Source of the DNA: Nereida sp. MMG025
GTDB lineage: Bacteria > Pseudomonadota > Alphaproteobacteria > Rhodobacterales > Rhodobacteraceae
Reading direction: 5' to 3'
DNA: 64,000 bases
Assembly: GCF_021654165.1 (NCBI RefSeq)
Contig: NZ_JAKFZN010000004.1
Coordinates: 124,001-188,000 of the forward strand
The notes beneath the pieces are model-generated. The model saw only the letters and a list, made by a program, of their open reading frames with translations. It was not told the DNA's origin and searched no databases. The position numbers were made by a program, and so were the translations under genes. This document shows positions 46,289-56,001 of this stretch, piece after piece. Within the stretch, counting starts at the first letter, position 1; every line of letters begins with the position of its first letter.

Positions 46289-47158
46289 TTAAAACCACTG
46301 TCCTGGCTCCATGAGTCCCAGATCCATCAATTGCTGGCTGTGCCATTCAAAAGGTGTGGAATTCCGCCATTTGAATGTTTCGATATCAAAGGTCGAGCCG
46401 GGGTTCCGCTTAAGGGCTTTGGCCGTGCGAAAGGACATGATTGCCGCAGTGATATTGTTATGCCACGGGCACGCATAGGTGTTATATTCTTCGTCGTTGA
46501 GCGTGTGATCGAGCCGCATTTCCAAGCCTGCCTTTGCGCGGAAAATACCGATGCGGTCGATCTTGCGTCGCTCAAACGGGATGTGCTCTTCGAACCGCCA
46601 GCGCACGCCACCGAAAAAATCAAGCTGCCGTTCTTTGGGCTCCCACCCGTTTTTGGGGTCCTTACGGGCAAGCGCGTAATATCCTGATCGGTCAAGAAAT
46701 GCGTCTTCCAGGTTCACCGCGTTGGGGTGTTGGTTCAGATCACCTGCATACAGGTCGACCACATATGTCAGCATCGCATCGCGGCGCTCTTCGGTGTGGA
46801 AGGCCAACATCTCTCCGACGCTGCGGGTCTCGCTAAAGGGATAGAACAGGTACTCGCCGTTATAGCAATAATACAGCCATTGGCCCGCTGTTTTGGCAAT
46901 GACCTTGTTGATATGCGTTTGAACCGTAAAATCCTCGATCGGTTCATATGATATGCGCACAATACGGTCGGCCACATCATCGCTTATTTCGATATCGGGT
47001 TTTGCCATGACCATCACAACTTTGAACCCCGCATCGAGATGGTGGCGAATGGTCGAATTTACCTCGATCTGGTCTTCGACGAAAATCATTGCAATTGGCC
47101 CTTTGGCCAAACGCGCTGCATCGTTTTTCAAAAAGCTGTCGATGGTCGGAGGGGTCAT
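46289..47158 (-). CDS. Hypothetical protein, GT-A/GT2-like fold suspected
   Basis: A 289-residue protein, cytoplasmic, without signal peptide. The N-terminal part (IAMIFVEDQIEVNSTIRHHL, then AGFKVVMVMAKPDIEIS) has the alternating pattern of a nucleotide-sugar transferase; WLYYCYNGEYLFYPF falls where GT2 proteins of the Glyco_tranf_2_4 type have W..xDADEF, but the DxD is replaced by YNGEY. Later EERRDAMLTYVVDLYAGDL and MRLDHTLNDEEY are conserved-looking. Function uncertain: possibly a divergent or inactive glycosyltransferase. ATG 47158 is chosen; in-frame codons to 47242 exist. Divergent from miaB. Confidence 0.6.
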   Translation of the reverse strand: MTPPTIDSFLKNDAARLAKGPIAMIFVEDQIEVNSTIRHHLDAGFKVVMVMAKPDIEISDDVADRIVRISYEPIEDFTVQTHINKVIAKTAGQWLYYCYNGEYLFYPFSETRSVGEMLAFHTEERRDAMLTYVVDLYAGDLNQHPNAVNLEDAFLDRSGYYALARKDPKNGWEPKERQLDFFGGVRWRFEEHIPFERRKIDRIGIFRAKAGLEMRLDHTLNDEEYNTYACPWHNNITAAIMSFRTAKALKRNPGSTFDIETFKWRNSTPFEWHSQQLMDLGLMEPGQWF

Positions 47159-47275
47159 TTTTACGGGCCTGTTTTGGACAAGACGCGCAGGGATCGTTGC
47201 AAGCGCTGACCGCTTTATATACATGAGCATGAATCTTCGCAAAGCCCGATCTTTTCAAACCGCAGGACGGATATC

Positions 47276-48619
47276 ATGGCCGATACCAAAAAGTTGTTTA
47301 TCAAAACCTATGGCTGCCAGATGAATGTCTATGACAGCGAGCGGATGGCCGAAGCACTTGGTGTCGAGGCGATGGGCGAGGCGGGGTATGAGCAAGTCTC
47401 AAGCCCTGACAAGGCGGATATGATTTTGCTCAACACCTGCCACATCCGCGAGAAAGCCGCCGAAAAAGTCTATTCCGAGCTTGGGCGCCTGAAGGGTCTG
47501 AAAGCCAAGAACCCCGATTTGAAAATTGGTGTCACGGGCTGTGTGGCGCAGGCAGAGGGCGAAGAAATTGTGCGCCGCCAGCCGGCCGTTGATTTAGTTG
47601 TTGGGCCGCAAAGCTATCACCGTCTGCCCGCGATGGAGGCGAAAGTGCGCAGCGGCGACCGCGCGCTGGATACCGATTTCCCGCAAGAAGATAAGTTTGA
47701 TCACCTGAAATCGCGTCCCAAAGCCAAGCGTGGCCCAACGGCCTTTCTAACGGTTCAGGAAGGCTGCGATAAGTTTTGCGCATTCTGTGTCGTGCCCTAC
47801 ACCCGCGGGGCCGAGGTCAGCCGCCCTGTGGATCGTATCATCGGCGAAGCCCGCGATCTGGTAGAGCGCGGGGTGCGCGAAATTACTCTGCTTGGTCAGA
47901 ACGTAAATGCCTACCATGGCCTTGATGACGCGGGCGACGAAGCCAGCCTTGCCGATTTGATCTGGAAGCTGAACGCAGTAGACGGTCTGGAACGCATCCG
48001 TTTCACCACCAGCCACCCCAACGATATGGATGATGCGCTGATTGAGGCCCATGGGACATGCGAAAAACTGATGCCCTACTTGCACCTTCCTGTTCAGGCA
48101 GGCAGTGACCGTATTCTCAAGACGATGAACCGCAAACATACAGCAGAAGACTACATCCGCCTGATCGAGCGTATCCGCGCCGCGCGACCAGACATTTTGA
48201 TCTCGGGTGATTTTATCGTCGGCTTCCCTGAAGAGAGCGATCAGGATTTTGCCGATACGATGGCCTTGATCGAAGAGGTGAAGTACGGGCAAGCCTTCAG
48301 CTTCAAATACTCGACACGGCCCGGCACACCCGCGGCCGAAAAGCCGCAAATTGATCCCGATGTGGCAAGTGATCGTCTGTATCGCCTGCAGGCGTTGCTG
48401 ACACAGCAACAGCGCGACATTCAGGATGCGATGGTCGGGCACGAGGTTGGTGTCTTGTTCGAAAAGACGGGCCGTCTTGAGGGGCAACTTATCGGGAAGT
48501 CAGATCACTTGCACGCGGTGCATGTGCTGGCCCCTTCGGATATGATCGGCGAGATCGGACGCGTGAAAATCGTCGCCTCAGAGGCCAATTCTCTTAAGGG
48601 CGAGCTGATTTGCGATTAA
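47276..48619 (+). CDS. miaB: tRNA-2-methylthio-N6-dimethylallyladenosine synthase
   Basis: MiaB methylthiolates i6A37 in tRNAs reading UNN codons. The 447-residue protein has the UPF0004 domain with three Cys ([22 protein letters not shown]) that bind one 4Fe-4S cluster, the radical SAM motif CDKFCAFC (CxxxCxxC), and a C-terminal TRAM domain ([17 protein letters not shown]). AGGACGG precedes the ATG. It is divergent from the gene at 46289-47158. Confidence 0.96.
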   Translation: MADTKKLFIKTYGCQMNVYDSERMAEALGVEAMGEAGYEQVSSPDKADMILLNTCHIREKAAEKVYSELGRLKGLKAKNPDLKIGVTGCVAQAEGEEIVRRQPAVDLVVGPQSYHRLPAMEAKVRSGDRALDTDFPQEDKFDHLKSRPKAKRGPTAFLTVQEGCDKFCAFCVVPYTRGAEVSRPVDRIIGEARDLVERGVREITLLGQNVNAYHGLDDAGDEASLADLIWKLNAVDGLERIRFTTSHPNDMDDALIEAHGTCEKLMPYLHLPVQAGSDRILKTMNRKHTAEDYIRLIERIRAARPDILISGDFIVGFPEESDQDFADTMALIEEVKYGQAFSFKYSTRPGTPAAEKPQIDPDVASDRLYRLQALLTQQQRDIQDAMVGHEVGVLFEKTGRLEGQLIGKSDHLHAVHVLAPSDMIGEIGRVKIVASEANSLKGELICD

Positions 48620-48862
48620 CCTAAGTTAACGCAGCGTTCCTTTTTTCTGCCTTGAGCTGCTGAGAAATCTTATCCACAGCCCTACAATCCGCCTAAAAGC
48701 CATGAATTGTTGCCTCTTTAGACACAATATGTGGTAATTAGTTCTTCACAAAATGACCAAACTTGCTAGTGTTGGCGAGATAAAGGGTGCTTCTGGCTTG
48801 GACAGCCAAGAAGATCACAACCCTCAACTGGACATAGTAAGATTTGGCAGAGGACAGTAGCT

Positions 48863-49435
48863 GTGGCGAAAACAATGAAAAATCTGGTCAAGACAGTGCT
48901 TGGCGGCAGCCTCGCCGCTGCAATGGGCTTGATGGTACAAGTGGGTGCTGCACAAGCGCAAGAACGCACCGTCGTAGGCGAGCGTTACGTTCCAACAATC
49001 TGGGTTGATCCAGATGGGTGCGAGCACTGGGTAATGGACGACGGTTACGAAGGCTACATGACTCCCCACGTCAACCGTCAGGGTATTCCTGTTTGCCGTC
49101 GTGGTAACGTGTGCGGTGTGATGAATGCCGATCAGCTGTTCTCGACCGATCGCTACAAAATCAACGCCGCTGGTCGCCAGCGCCTGCAGCAATTCTTCCA
49201 GCAGGCAAATGCGGCAGCCTACATCATTTCGGGCCACACCGACAGCCGCGCGTCAGACGCGTATAACATGCGCTTGTCACTCAATCGTGCAAACGCAGTG
49301 GCCGCAGTTGGTCAAAGCGTCGGTGCACGTATCGTTGACGTGCGCGGTTATGGCGAACGCGTCCCGAAAGCATCGAACAAAACACACGCAGGCATGGCAC
49401 AGAACCGTCGCGTCGAAATTATCTGTATTCGCTGA
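48863..49435 (+). CDS. OmpA-family envelope protein
   Basis: The 190-residue protein begins at GTG 48863 (AGAGGA 8 bp ahead) with a Sec signal peptide (KNLVKTVLGGSLAAAMGLMV, cleavage near AQAQ). Residues about 45-80 are a Cys-containing module, IWVDPDGCEHWVMDDGYEGY with a later GIPVC. The C-terminal part is an OmpA peptidoglycan-binding domain (FSTDRYKINAAGRQRL, SGHTDSRASDAYNMRLSLNR, NRRVEI). It lacks the eight-strand barrel, so it is probably periplasmic or lipid-associated. It lies 11 bp before a lipoprotein gene carrying the same Cys module. Confidence 0.88.
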   Translation: MAKTMKNLVKTVLGGSLAAAMGLMVQVGAAQAQERTVVGERYVPTIWVDPDGCEHWVMDDGYEGYMTPHVNRQGIPVCRRGNVCGVMNADQLFSTDRYKINAAGRQRLQQFFQQANAAAYIISGHTDSRASDAYNMRLSLNRANAVAAVGQSVGARIVDVRGYGERVPKASNKTHAGMAQNRRVEIICIR

Positions 49436-49446
49436 GGAGAGCTGAG

Positions 49447-49767
49447 ATGAAACTGGTAAAAATTGCAGCTCTGGTCACAGCAGGCGCTTTTCTAAGTGCA
49501 TGTGGCGGCGGCGTTCTGGGCGAAGGCGGCGAGCGTTCGGACAAAACAGTTGATAAAGGTCGCGACGAAAAAGACCTGAGCCAACTGCGCGCTGGTATCT
49601 GGGTTGACCCAAATGGATGTGACCACTGGATCATCGATGATGGTGTTGAAGGGTATCTTTCGCAGCGTCTTGACCCAATGGGTAAGCCCGTTTGTTCGGG
49701 TATCGCACCTCCCGGTACCGCGACTGGCCCGTTCCGCGAAGGCTCTGATATTCCAGATCCGCTCTAG
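49447..49767 (+). CDS. Small lipoprotein sharing the Cys module of the OmpA protein
   Basis: The 106-residue product has a lipoprotein signal (KIAALVTAGAFLSACGGG, lipobox LSAC, Cys19). After a charged linker, residues 50-83 repeat the module seen in the gene before it: IWVDPNGCDHWIIDDGVEGY, then GKPVC. Two Cys are at the same spacing, so a disulfide is likely in the periplasm. Together they look like a paired outer-membrane lipoprotein and peptidoglycan-binding protein. Function unknown. Confidence 0.8.
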   Translation: MKLVKIAALVTAGAFLSACGGGVLGEGGERSDKTVDKGRDEKDLSQLRAGIWVDPNGCDHWIIDDGVEGYLSQRLDPMGKPVCSGIAPPGTATGPFREGSDIPDPL

Positions 49768-49788
49768 GATTGCGCAGATATGATATTC

Positions 49789-49824
49789 AAAAGGCCTCTG
49801 ACATGATTGTCGGGGGCCTTTTTT
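49789..49824 (+). terminator. Intrinsic terminator after the lipoprotein gene
   Basis: AAAAGGCC (49789-49796) pairs with GGCCTTTT (49815-49822), closing a loop with further GAC/GTC pairing, and T residues continue to 49824. It separates the OmpA/lipoprotein pair from phoH. Confidence 0.8.
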
Positions 49825-49924
49825 GGTTTAGGTGGTGTGTCATGCATGCAGACCCTTGCATCACAGGCACGACCCGCGCACGATAGACAAAACAGGCCAA
49901 AGCCGGCTTATTCAGGAGAGCTGA

Positions 49925-50935
49925 TTGCCCACACAAACGCTGCCCCCCGCTGCCACAGAGCTTCAGGAAACTTTGCTGGAGTTCCCCGACAATCGCCTGC
50001 TGATTGATCTTTGCGGAGAGTACGACCGCAATCTCGCACAAATTGAAAACAAACTGTCGATCCAGATCATCCGCCGGGGCAACCAACTTGCGCTTATCGG
50101 TGAAGAAGGCAGCCGCGCGCGCGGAGAAGCGATTTTACAAACATTGTATACCCGCCTTGAAAGTGGCGCACCCATTGATGCAGGTGAAATTGATGGTGAG
50201 TTGCGGATGAATGGCGCGTCTGATGACACAGGCGTGCGCCACGGCGACCAGATCGAGATGTTCAAAGGCGGTGACGTTGAAATCACCACCCGCAAGAAAC
50301 TTGTGAAACCGCGCACGGAAGCCCAAAAGCATTACGTCAAAGAAATGTTCGATAACGAACTTTGCTTTGGCATCGGACCTGCGGGGACGGGCAAGACCTA
50401 TCTTGCGGTCGCGGCAGGTGTGAACATGTTTATCGGCGGCAAAGTAGACCGCATTATCCTGTCACGCCCTGCGGTCGAAGCGGGGGAAAAACTCGGTTAT
50501 CTGCCAGGAGATATGAAAGACAAAGTCGACCCTTATATGCAGCCGCTTTATGATGCGTTGAACGATTTTTTGCCGTCCAAACAGGTGGCCAAACTGATCG
50601 AGGAAAAGAAGATCGAGATTGCGCCATTGGCGTTTATGCGCGGGCGCACCTTGTCGAATGCCTTTGTGGTTCTGGACGAAGCGCAAAACGCCACATCGAT
50701 GCAAATGAAGATGTTTCTGACCCGTTTGGGCGAGGGCAGCCGAATGGTCATTACAGGCGACCGCACCCAGATCGATCTGCCACGCGGCGTGCAATCGGGG
50801 CTGCGCGATGCAGAACGTTTGCTCAGCAGCATCAAAAATATCAGCTTTAATTATTTCACCGCCAAAGACGTGGTGCGCCATCCGTTGGTTGCGAAAATTA
50901 TTGAAGCTTACGACAAAGACGATCCTGCCAAGTGA
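49925..50935 (+). CDS. phoH: PhoH-family ATPase
   Basis: The 336-residue P-loop protein has GPAGTGKTYLAVAAG (Walker A), FVVLDEAQN (Walker B) and MVITGDRTQIDLP. The start is probably TTG 49925, with AGGAGA 5 bp before it. PhoH-like proteins associate with YbeY and RNA processing; a phosphate role is the family name in E. coli only. The gene's stop overlaps the GTG start of ybeY. Confidence 0.94.
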   Translation: MPTQTLPPAATELQETLLEFPDNRLLIDLCGEYDRNLAQIENKLSIQIIRRGNQLALIGEEGSRARGEAILQTLYTRLESGAPIDAGEIDGELRMNGASDDTGVRHGDQIEMFKGGDVEITTRKKLVKPRTEAQKHYVKEMFDNELCFGIGPAGTGKTYLAVAAGVNMFIGGKVDRIILSRPAVEAGEKLGYLPGDMKDKVDPYMQPLYDALNDFLPSKQVAKLIEEKKIEIAPLAFMRGRTLSNAFVVLDEAQNATSMQMKMFLTRLGEGSRMVITGDRTQIDLPRGVQSGLRDAERLLSSIKNISFNYFTAKDVVRHPLVAKIIEAYDKDDPAK

Positions 50936-51417
50936 TCGACGTTTCTGTCGAAGATGCGCGCTGGAGCGATCTGGACGCGTTGGCCGAACGTGCCATTGCG
51001 GCCACCTTTGATCGTGTCGGGATTGAACCTTCGGTCTTTGTGGTCAGCGTGATGGGCTGCAATGACGAACGCATTCGCGCCTTGAACGCGGATTTCCGCG
51101 CAAAGGAGGCGGCCACAAATGTGTTGTCCTGGCCGTCACAGGATTTGGCCACGGGGCGACCCGGCGAGACGCCTTTGCCGCCCGAACAAGACCCCTTTGG
51201 CGAAACAGAACTGGGCGATATCGCCTTGTCATTTGACACCTGCACGTCCGAAGCAGAGGCCGCGAAGCTGCCGTTTGCGCATCATTGTCTGCATTTGATT
51301 GTCCACGGCACCTTGCATTTGTTGGGATATGATCACATTGACGACCAAGATGCCGCCTTAATGGAAGGGTTGGAGGTTGAAATCCTTGCAACTCTGGGGG
51401 TCGCTGACCCATATTAA
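50932..51417 (+). CDS. ybeY: Endoribonuclease YbeY
   Basis: YbeY matures rRNA, notably the 16S 3' end, and monitors ribosome quality. In 161 residues the metal-binding motif is HLIVHGTLHLLGYDH (HxxxHxxxxxH), preceded by NVLSWP and GDIALS-type residues (ELGDIALSFDT). It starts with GTG inside the phoH stop (4-bp overlap). Standard phoH-ybeY-corC-lnt order. Confidence 0.95.
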   Translation: MIDVSVEDARWSDLDALAERAIAATFDRVGIEPSVFVVSVMGCNDERIRALNADFRAKEAATNVLSWPSQDLATGRPGETPLPPEQDPFGETELGDIALSFDTCTSEAEAAKLPFAHHCLHLIVHGTLHLLGYDHIDDQDAALMEGLEVEILATLGVADPY

Positions 51418-51465
51418 GGATGCGCCTGCGTTTGCCGTGGCGCGTTAACCCATGCGAAGGACCAA

Positions 51466-52359
51466 ATGACCGATAGCCCCGACGGCTCTTCTAGCGCAGC
51501 GCAAGGCGCGCAGAACCAGCCACAGACAACTGAACCCACACCTGATACCGAACGCGCAATCGCAAAATCTGATGGGTTTTTCAGCCGTATTATCGGTGCC
51601 CTTAGCCCTTCGGACGTCGAAGATACGCCCGCACAGCCCACAGAAATGGCCCGCCCCACCCACGGCATGGTCAATTTGCGTCGCCTTCAGTTGGATGACA
51701 TTGCGATCCCGAAAATCGAGATTACGGCCGTTCCCGTCGACATTTCCAAAGATGATCTGGTCGAGGTTTTCCGCGAAAGTGGTTTGACGCGTTTGCCTGT
51801 TTTTGAAGGCACATTAGACACGCCCATCGGGCTTGTGCACCTTAAGGATCTGGCCTTGCGGCACGGGTTCAACGGCAATGGCGACTTTGATCTGCGTGGT
51901 ATGTTGCGCGAATTGATCTATGCCCCGCCATCCATGCCCACAGGTGTATTGCTGCAACGCATGCAGGCCGAACGTATCCATATGGCGCTTGTCATCGATG
52001 AATATGGCGGTGTCGATGGTCTGGTGACAATCGAAGACCTGATTGAGCAGGTCATCGGTGAAATCGAAGACGAACACGACATCGAAGAAGACCAGCTTTG
52101 GACCCGCGAGAAAGAGGGCTGCTATCTGGCCTTGGCCAAGACACCGCTGGATGAATTTGAAGAAGCGATTGGTCAGTCCTTAACCGATGATGACGAGATC
52201 GATGAAGAAGATATCGATACGCTTGGCGGTCTGGTCTTCATGTTATCAGGGTCCGTTCCTGCCCGTGGCGAGGTGGTCAAACACCCGTCAGGTGCAGAGT
52301 TTGAGGTCGTCGACGCGGATCCGCGCCGCATCAAACGCTTGCGCGTCCGCGTGCCTTGA
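51466..52359 (+). CDS. CorC/HlyC-type CBS-pair protein
   Basis: The 297-residue protein has two CBS motifs (DDIAIPKIEITAVPVDI to LPVFEGTLDTPIGLVHLKD, and MALVIDEYGGVDGLVTIEDL) followed by a C-terminal CorC_HlyC domain (GGLVFMLSGSVPARGE). It lacks the CNNM membrane domain. Family members bind adenosine nucleotides and are linked to Mg/Co efflux. It follows ybeY and overlaps lnt at the TTG alternative start. Confidence 0.92.
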   Translation: MTDSPDGSSSAAQGAQNQPQTTEPTPDTERAIAKSDGFFSRIIGALSPSDVEDTPAQPTEMARPTHGMVNLRRLQLDDIAIPKIEITAVPVDISKDDLVEVFRESGLTRLPVFEGTLDTPIGLVHLKDLALRHGFNGNGDFDLRGMLRELIYAPPSMPTGVLLQRMQAERIHMALVIDEYGGVDGLVTIEDLIEQVIGEIEDEHDIEEDQLWTREKEGCYLALAKTPLDEFEEAIGQSLTDDDEIDEEDIDTLGGLVFMLSGSVPARGEVVKHPSGAEFEVVDADPRRIKRLRVRVP

Positions 52360-52364
52360 TCCAG

Positions 52365-53861
52365 ATGCGCCGCCGTTGGATGGTTGCGGCGGCGTCATTC
52401 GCCGCTGGTGCCTGCTTTGCATCGGGTCAAGCGCCCATCGGGGCGGTTGCCGCGGCGTTGATTGGTGGTGCACTCCAACTGATGGTCGTGTTGCAGGCCC
52501 AAACGCCGCGTGGCGCGGCGTGGTCGGGTTGGATGTTTGGCACCGGCTATTTTGCGCTGTCCCTGCATTGGATTGTTGAGCCGTTTTTGGTGGATGTTGC
52601 GCAGCACGGCTGGATGGCCCCGTTCGCGCTTGTTTTCCTGTCGACTGGTTTGGCGCTTTTTTGGGCGTTTGCCCATGGCTTGGCCAAATGGATGTCGCGG
52701 GGGGCTGTGTCCTTGGCGATCGCATGGGTGCTCTTTTTGAGCGTGGTTGAGTTGGCCCGCGCCTATGTGTTCACCGGGTTTCCCTGGGGCTTGCCTGCCT
52801 ACATCTGGGTGGATCACGGGCTGGCGCAATCGGTGGCCTCGATTGGCCCCTACGGCCTTACGCTGCTGACGTTCGCGCTCTGTGCGGCGATCTGCGGGGC
52901 TGTAACCCAAGCCAAACAGGGTCGCCTGCTGTGGTCGGTGCCTGTTGCGTTGATCAGCGGTCTGGCGCTTTGGATGCCGCCCCCTTTGCCGCAAGCCCCT
53001 GATCCATCGGCGCCGATCATTCGTATCGTGCAACCCAACGCGCCACAGTCGGAAAAATGGCAAGCGGACAAAGTGCAAATGTTCTTTGATCGCGGGCTGG
53101 CCCTCACGGCACGGGACGGGGACGTCGATCTGATCGTCTGGCCCGAAACATCTGTGCCTGTTTGGTTGGACAATGCGGCTGGCGCTTTTGGGGCCATTGC
53201 AAATCGGGCAGGGGGCGCGCCTGTGGTCCTTGGGGTGCAACGGCGTGAGGATCGCCGCTTTTTCAATTCGGCCGTGATGATTGAACAGGCGCAGGTCACA
53301 GCGCTCTATGACAAATCCCACCTTGTGCCATTCGGCGAATACATCCCCTTTGGCGATGTCTTTTCTGCGCTTGGCATTCAGGGGCTGGCCGCCCGCGAAG
53401 GTCATGGGTATTCGGCGGGGGCAGGCCCCAGTTTGATGGACATTCCCGGGATCGGCACTGCGCAACCTTTGGTGTGCTACGAAGGCATATTTCCGCATCT
53501 GGTGGGGGCCACCTCGGAACGCGCGCGCCTTTTGCTTTTGATTACGAATGATGGCTGGTTCGGAAACTGGGCTGGTCCGCGGCAGCATTTGGTCCAGGCG
53601 CAGTTTCGCGCCATCGAACAGGGCACCCCAATGGTTCGGTCTGCCAATACAGGCATTTCTGCTATGATTGATGCACGCGGCCGCATTACGGGGTCTTTGC
53701 CGCTCAATACGCAAGGCGCGCTGGATCAACCGCTTCCAACCCAACGCCCGCCCACGTTTTACGCGCAAGCAGGTGATCTGCCTTTCGCGATCTTTTTGGC
53801 TTTTCTGGTCGCTCTGTTAGGTGTTGCGCCAAGGGCAATGCGTGCGTTCGAACACCGATAG
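52365..53861 (+). CDS. lnt: Apolipoprotein N-acyltransferase
   Basis: Lnt adds the third acyl chain to lipoproteins in the inner membrane. The 498-residue protein has about six to eight N-terminal membrane helices and a periplasmic nitrilase domain whose triad is visible: Glu in VWPETSVPVW, Lys in YDKSHLVPFGEYIPF and Cys in PLVCYEGIFPHL. ATG 52365 is chosen; a TTG at 52356 would overlap the corC stop. The next gene is metK, with its own riboswitch. Confidence 0.94.
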   Translation: MRRRWMVAAASFAAGACFASGQAPIGAVAAALIGGALQLMVVLQAQTPRGAAWSGWMFGTGYFALSLHWIVEPFLVDVAQHGWMAPFALVFLSTGLALFWAFAHGLAKWMSRGAVSLAIAWVLFLSVVELARAYVFTGFPWGLPAYIWVDHGLAQSVASIGPYGLTLLTFALCAAICGAVTQAKQGRLLWSVPVALISGLALWMPPPLPQAPDPSAPIIRIVQPNAPQSEKWQADKVQMFFDRGLALTARDGDVDLIVWPETSVPVWLDNAAGAFGAIANRAGGAPVVLGVQRREDRRFFNSAVMIEQAQVTALYDKSHLVPFGEYIPFGDVFSALGIQGLAAREGHGYSAGAGPSLMDIPGIGTAQPLVCYEGIFPHLVGATSERARLLLLITNDGWFGNWAGPRQHLVQAQFRAIEQGTPMVRSANTGISAMIDARGRITGSLPLNTQGALDQPLPTQRPPTFYAQAGDLPFAIFLAFLVALLGVAPRAMRAFEHR

Positions 53862-53914
53862 AACCTGCGCCCCCATTGACGCCCCGCATGCAACGGCGTA
53901 GGCCACCCTCATAT

Positions 53915-53964
53915 CGCTATCCCAACGGCTTCCTGACGGGATGGTTTGACATCAACGGAGCATT
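53915..53964 (+). promoter_or_regulatory. SAM/SAH-type riboswitch upstream of metK
   Basis: AACGGCTTCCTGACG and GGAGCA, hallmarks of the Rhodobacterales SAM/SAH riboswitch found before metK, are present. P1 pairs ATCCC (53919-53923) with GGGAT (53938-53942); the GGAGC that includes the metK ribosome-binding site (53957-53961) can pair with the GCTTCC loop (53928-53933) as an H-type pseudoknot. Ligand binding would hide the RBS and shut off translation. Confidence 0.85.
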
Positions 53965-53967
53965 TTC

Positions 53968-55149
53968 ATGTCACGACAGAACTATACCTTCACCTCCGAA
54001 AGCGTTTCGGAAGGGCACCCCGATAAGGTCTGTGACCGTATCTCGGACGCGGTTCTCGACGCGTTTCTGGCCGAAGAGCCCGAAGCCCGCGTTGCCGCGG
54101 AAACCTTTGCCACAACAAACCGCGTTGTGATCGGTGGGGAAGTGGGGCTGTCAGATCAAGACAAGCTGCACGACTACATGGGCAAGATCGAAGATATCGC
54201 CCGCGCCTGCATCAAAGATATTGGATACGAACAGGACAAGTTTCACCACGCAACCTGCAAGATAACCAATCTGTTGCACGAACAATCGGCACATATCGCC
54301 CAAGGCGTTGATGCGGCGGCCGACAAAGATGAAGGCGCTGGCGATCAGGGCATCATGTTCGGCTATGCGACCACGGAAACAGACGCGCTTATGCCCGCGC
54401 CTATCCAATACGCCCATGCCATTTTGCGCCGTTTGGCCGAAGTGCGCAAAGACGGCACCGAACCAACGCTTGGCCCTGACGCAAAATCGCAGCTTTCTGT
54501 GCGCTATCAAAACGGCAAGCCTGTTGGTGTTTCATCTATCGTTTTGTCCACGCAGCATCTTGATGCCAGCATGACAAGCGATGACGTCCGCGCTGTGGTT
54601 GCGCCCTATATCACCGAAGTCCTGCCAGACGGCTGGATCACACCTGAAACCGAATGGCACGTAAATCCGACAGGGAAATTTGTTATTGGCGGGCCCGATG
54701 GTGACGCAGGTTTGACGGGACGCAAGATTATCGTGGATACCTATGGCGGGGCCGCGCCCCACGGCGGCGGTGCTTTTTCGGGCAAAGATCCGACCAAGGT
54801 TGACCGCTCTGCGGCCTATGCTGCCCGTTATCTGGCCAAGAATGTTGTGGCGGCAGGCATCGCGGATCGTTGTACGATCCAACTGAGCTATGCGATCGGC
54901 GTGGCCAAACCACTGTCGATTTATGCAGACACGTTTGGCACGGGCGAGGTGCCACCTGCACAGATCGAAGCTGCTGTGGCCCAAGTCATGGACCTGACCC
55001 CGCGTGGGATCCGCGAGCATCTGGGACTGAACAAGCCAATATATCAACGCACTGCCGCTTATGGCCACTTCGGGCGTGAGCCGGATGCGGATGGCGGTTT
55101 TTCGTGGGAGCGTACGGATTTGACCAACGCTCTGAAAGCAGCGCTTTAA
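53968..55149 (+). CDS. metK: S-adenosylmethionine synthetase
   Basis: MetK makes SAM from methionine and ATP. The 393-residue protein has [19 protein letters not shown] near the N-terminus, [14 protein letters not shown], and [19 protein letters not shown], the standard signatures. ATG 53968 is 7 bp from the GGAG within the riboswitch, matching translation control. It is followed by trmB after 32 bp. Confidence 0.97.
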   Translation: MSRQNYTFTSESVSEGHPDKVCDRISDAVLDAFLAEEPEARVAAETFATTNRVVIGGEVGLSDQDKLHDYMGKIEDIARACIKDIGYEQDKFHHATCKITNLLHEQSAHIAQGVDAAADKDEGAGDQGIMFGYATTETDALMPAPIQYAHAILRRLAEVRKDGTEPTLGPDAKSQLSVRYQNGKPVGVSSIVLSTQHLDASMTSDDVRAVVAPYITEVLPDGWITPETEWHVNPTGKFVIGGPDGDAGLTGRKIIVDTYGGAAPHGGGAFSGKDPTKVDRSAAYAARYLAKNVVAAGIADRCTIQLSYAIGVAKPLSIYADTFGTGEVPPAQIEAAVAQVMDLTPRGIREHLGLNKPIYQRTAAYGHFGREPDADGGFSWERTDLTNALKAAL

Positions 55150-55181
55150 CAAGGGGGGCGGGGTCAAACCCGCCTGACGCG

Positions 55182-55904
55182 ATGTCGGATCGGTCAAACC
55201 AAAAACGTCCCAAGGGTGCGCCGCAGCGCAATTTCTACGGGCGTTTCAAAGGACCAGGCCTTGCGCCTGCCCAACAGCGCTACCTTGATGAAGATTTGGC
55301 GCAGCTTTCGCCCGGTCCTGTCTCTTGGGAGGAAAATCCGGATCGTACGCCGCTGGATGCCCAGACGTTGTCAGGCGGTAAAGAGCTTTGGCTGGAGATC
55401 GGTTTTGGTGGTGGCGAACATCTTATCCATCAAGCGCAGCAAAACCCCGACGTGCGCATCATCGGGGCCGAGCCTTACATCAATGGTGTGGCCATGCTGT
55501 TGGGGAAAATCCGTCGCTCGGGGGTCGAGAACCTCAAGATTTATCCCAATGACGCGCGCGACATTTTTGATGTCATGCCCGATGCGGTGATCTCCAAGGC
55601 GTTTCTTTTGTATCCTGACCCATGGCCCAAAAAACGCCATCACCGCCGTCGTTTTGTTACACCCGATCACTTGGAGCCTTTGGCACGGGTGATGAAGCGC
55701 GGGGCGGAGTTTCGGGTGGCAACAGATATCGGGGATTACGTGCGCCAGGCGCTGCAAGAAATCCCGAAGGCAGGTTTTGAATGGCAAGCCACCTGCGCTG
55801 CCGATTGGCAGACACCTTGGGACGACTGGATTTCCACCCGCTACGAGCAAAAGGCGATCCGCGAAGGGCGGCCACAACACTATCTGACGTTCCGCCGCGT
55901 CTGA
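55182..55904 (+). CDS. trmB: tRNA (guanine-N7-)-methyltransferase
   Basis: TrmB methylates G46 of tRNA. The 240-residue protein has the SAM motif LEIGFGGGEHL and FLLYPDPWPKKRHHRRRF, the family's signature with the catalytic Asp. ATG 55182 is the usual start; a frame from 55104 overlaps metK. Its position after metK, the methyl donor synthase, is common. Confidence 0.93.
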   Translation: MSDRSNQKRPKGAPQRNFYGRFKGPGLAPAQQRYLDEDLAQLSPGPVSWEENPDRTPLDAQTLSGGKELWLEIGFGGGEHLIHQAQQNPDVRIIGAEPYINGVAMLLGKIRRSGVENLKIYPNDARDIFDVMPDAVISKAFLLYPDPWPKKRHHRRRFVTPDHLEPLARVMKRGAEFRVATDIGDYVRQALQEIPKAGFEWQATCAADWQTPWDDWISTRYEQKAIREGRPQHYLTFRRV

Positions 55905-56001
55905 TCGGCTTACAGTATTTGCGCCAAATGCGGATCGGCTGATTTACCCTTTGCGACAGGCACGTTAGAACGTGGGCAAATGACCAAACGAGAAACGCGC
56001 A

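Noticed and set aside
48670-48678. Perfect DnaA box TTATCCACA
   Set aside because: Only one box in the region; no cluster, AT-rich unwinding element or dnaA/hemE neighbour, so not an origin.
52395-53768. 457-codon frame antisense to lnt
   Set aside because: Arg/Pro-rich shadow of a gene whose triad residues are clear.
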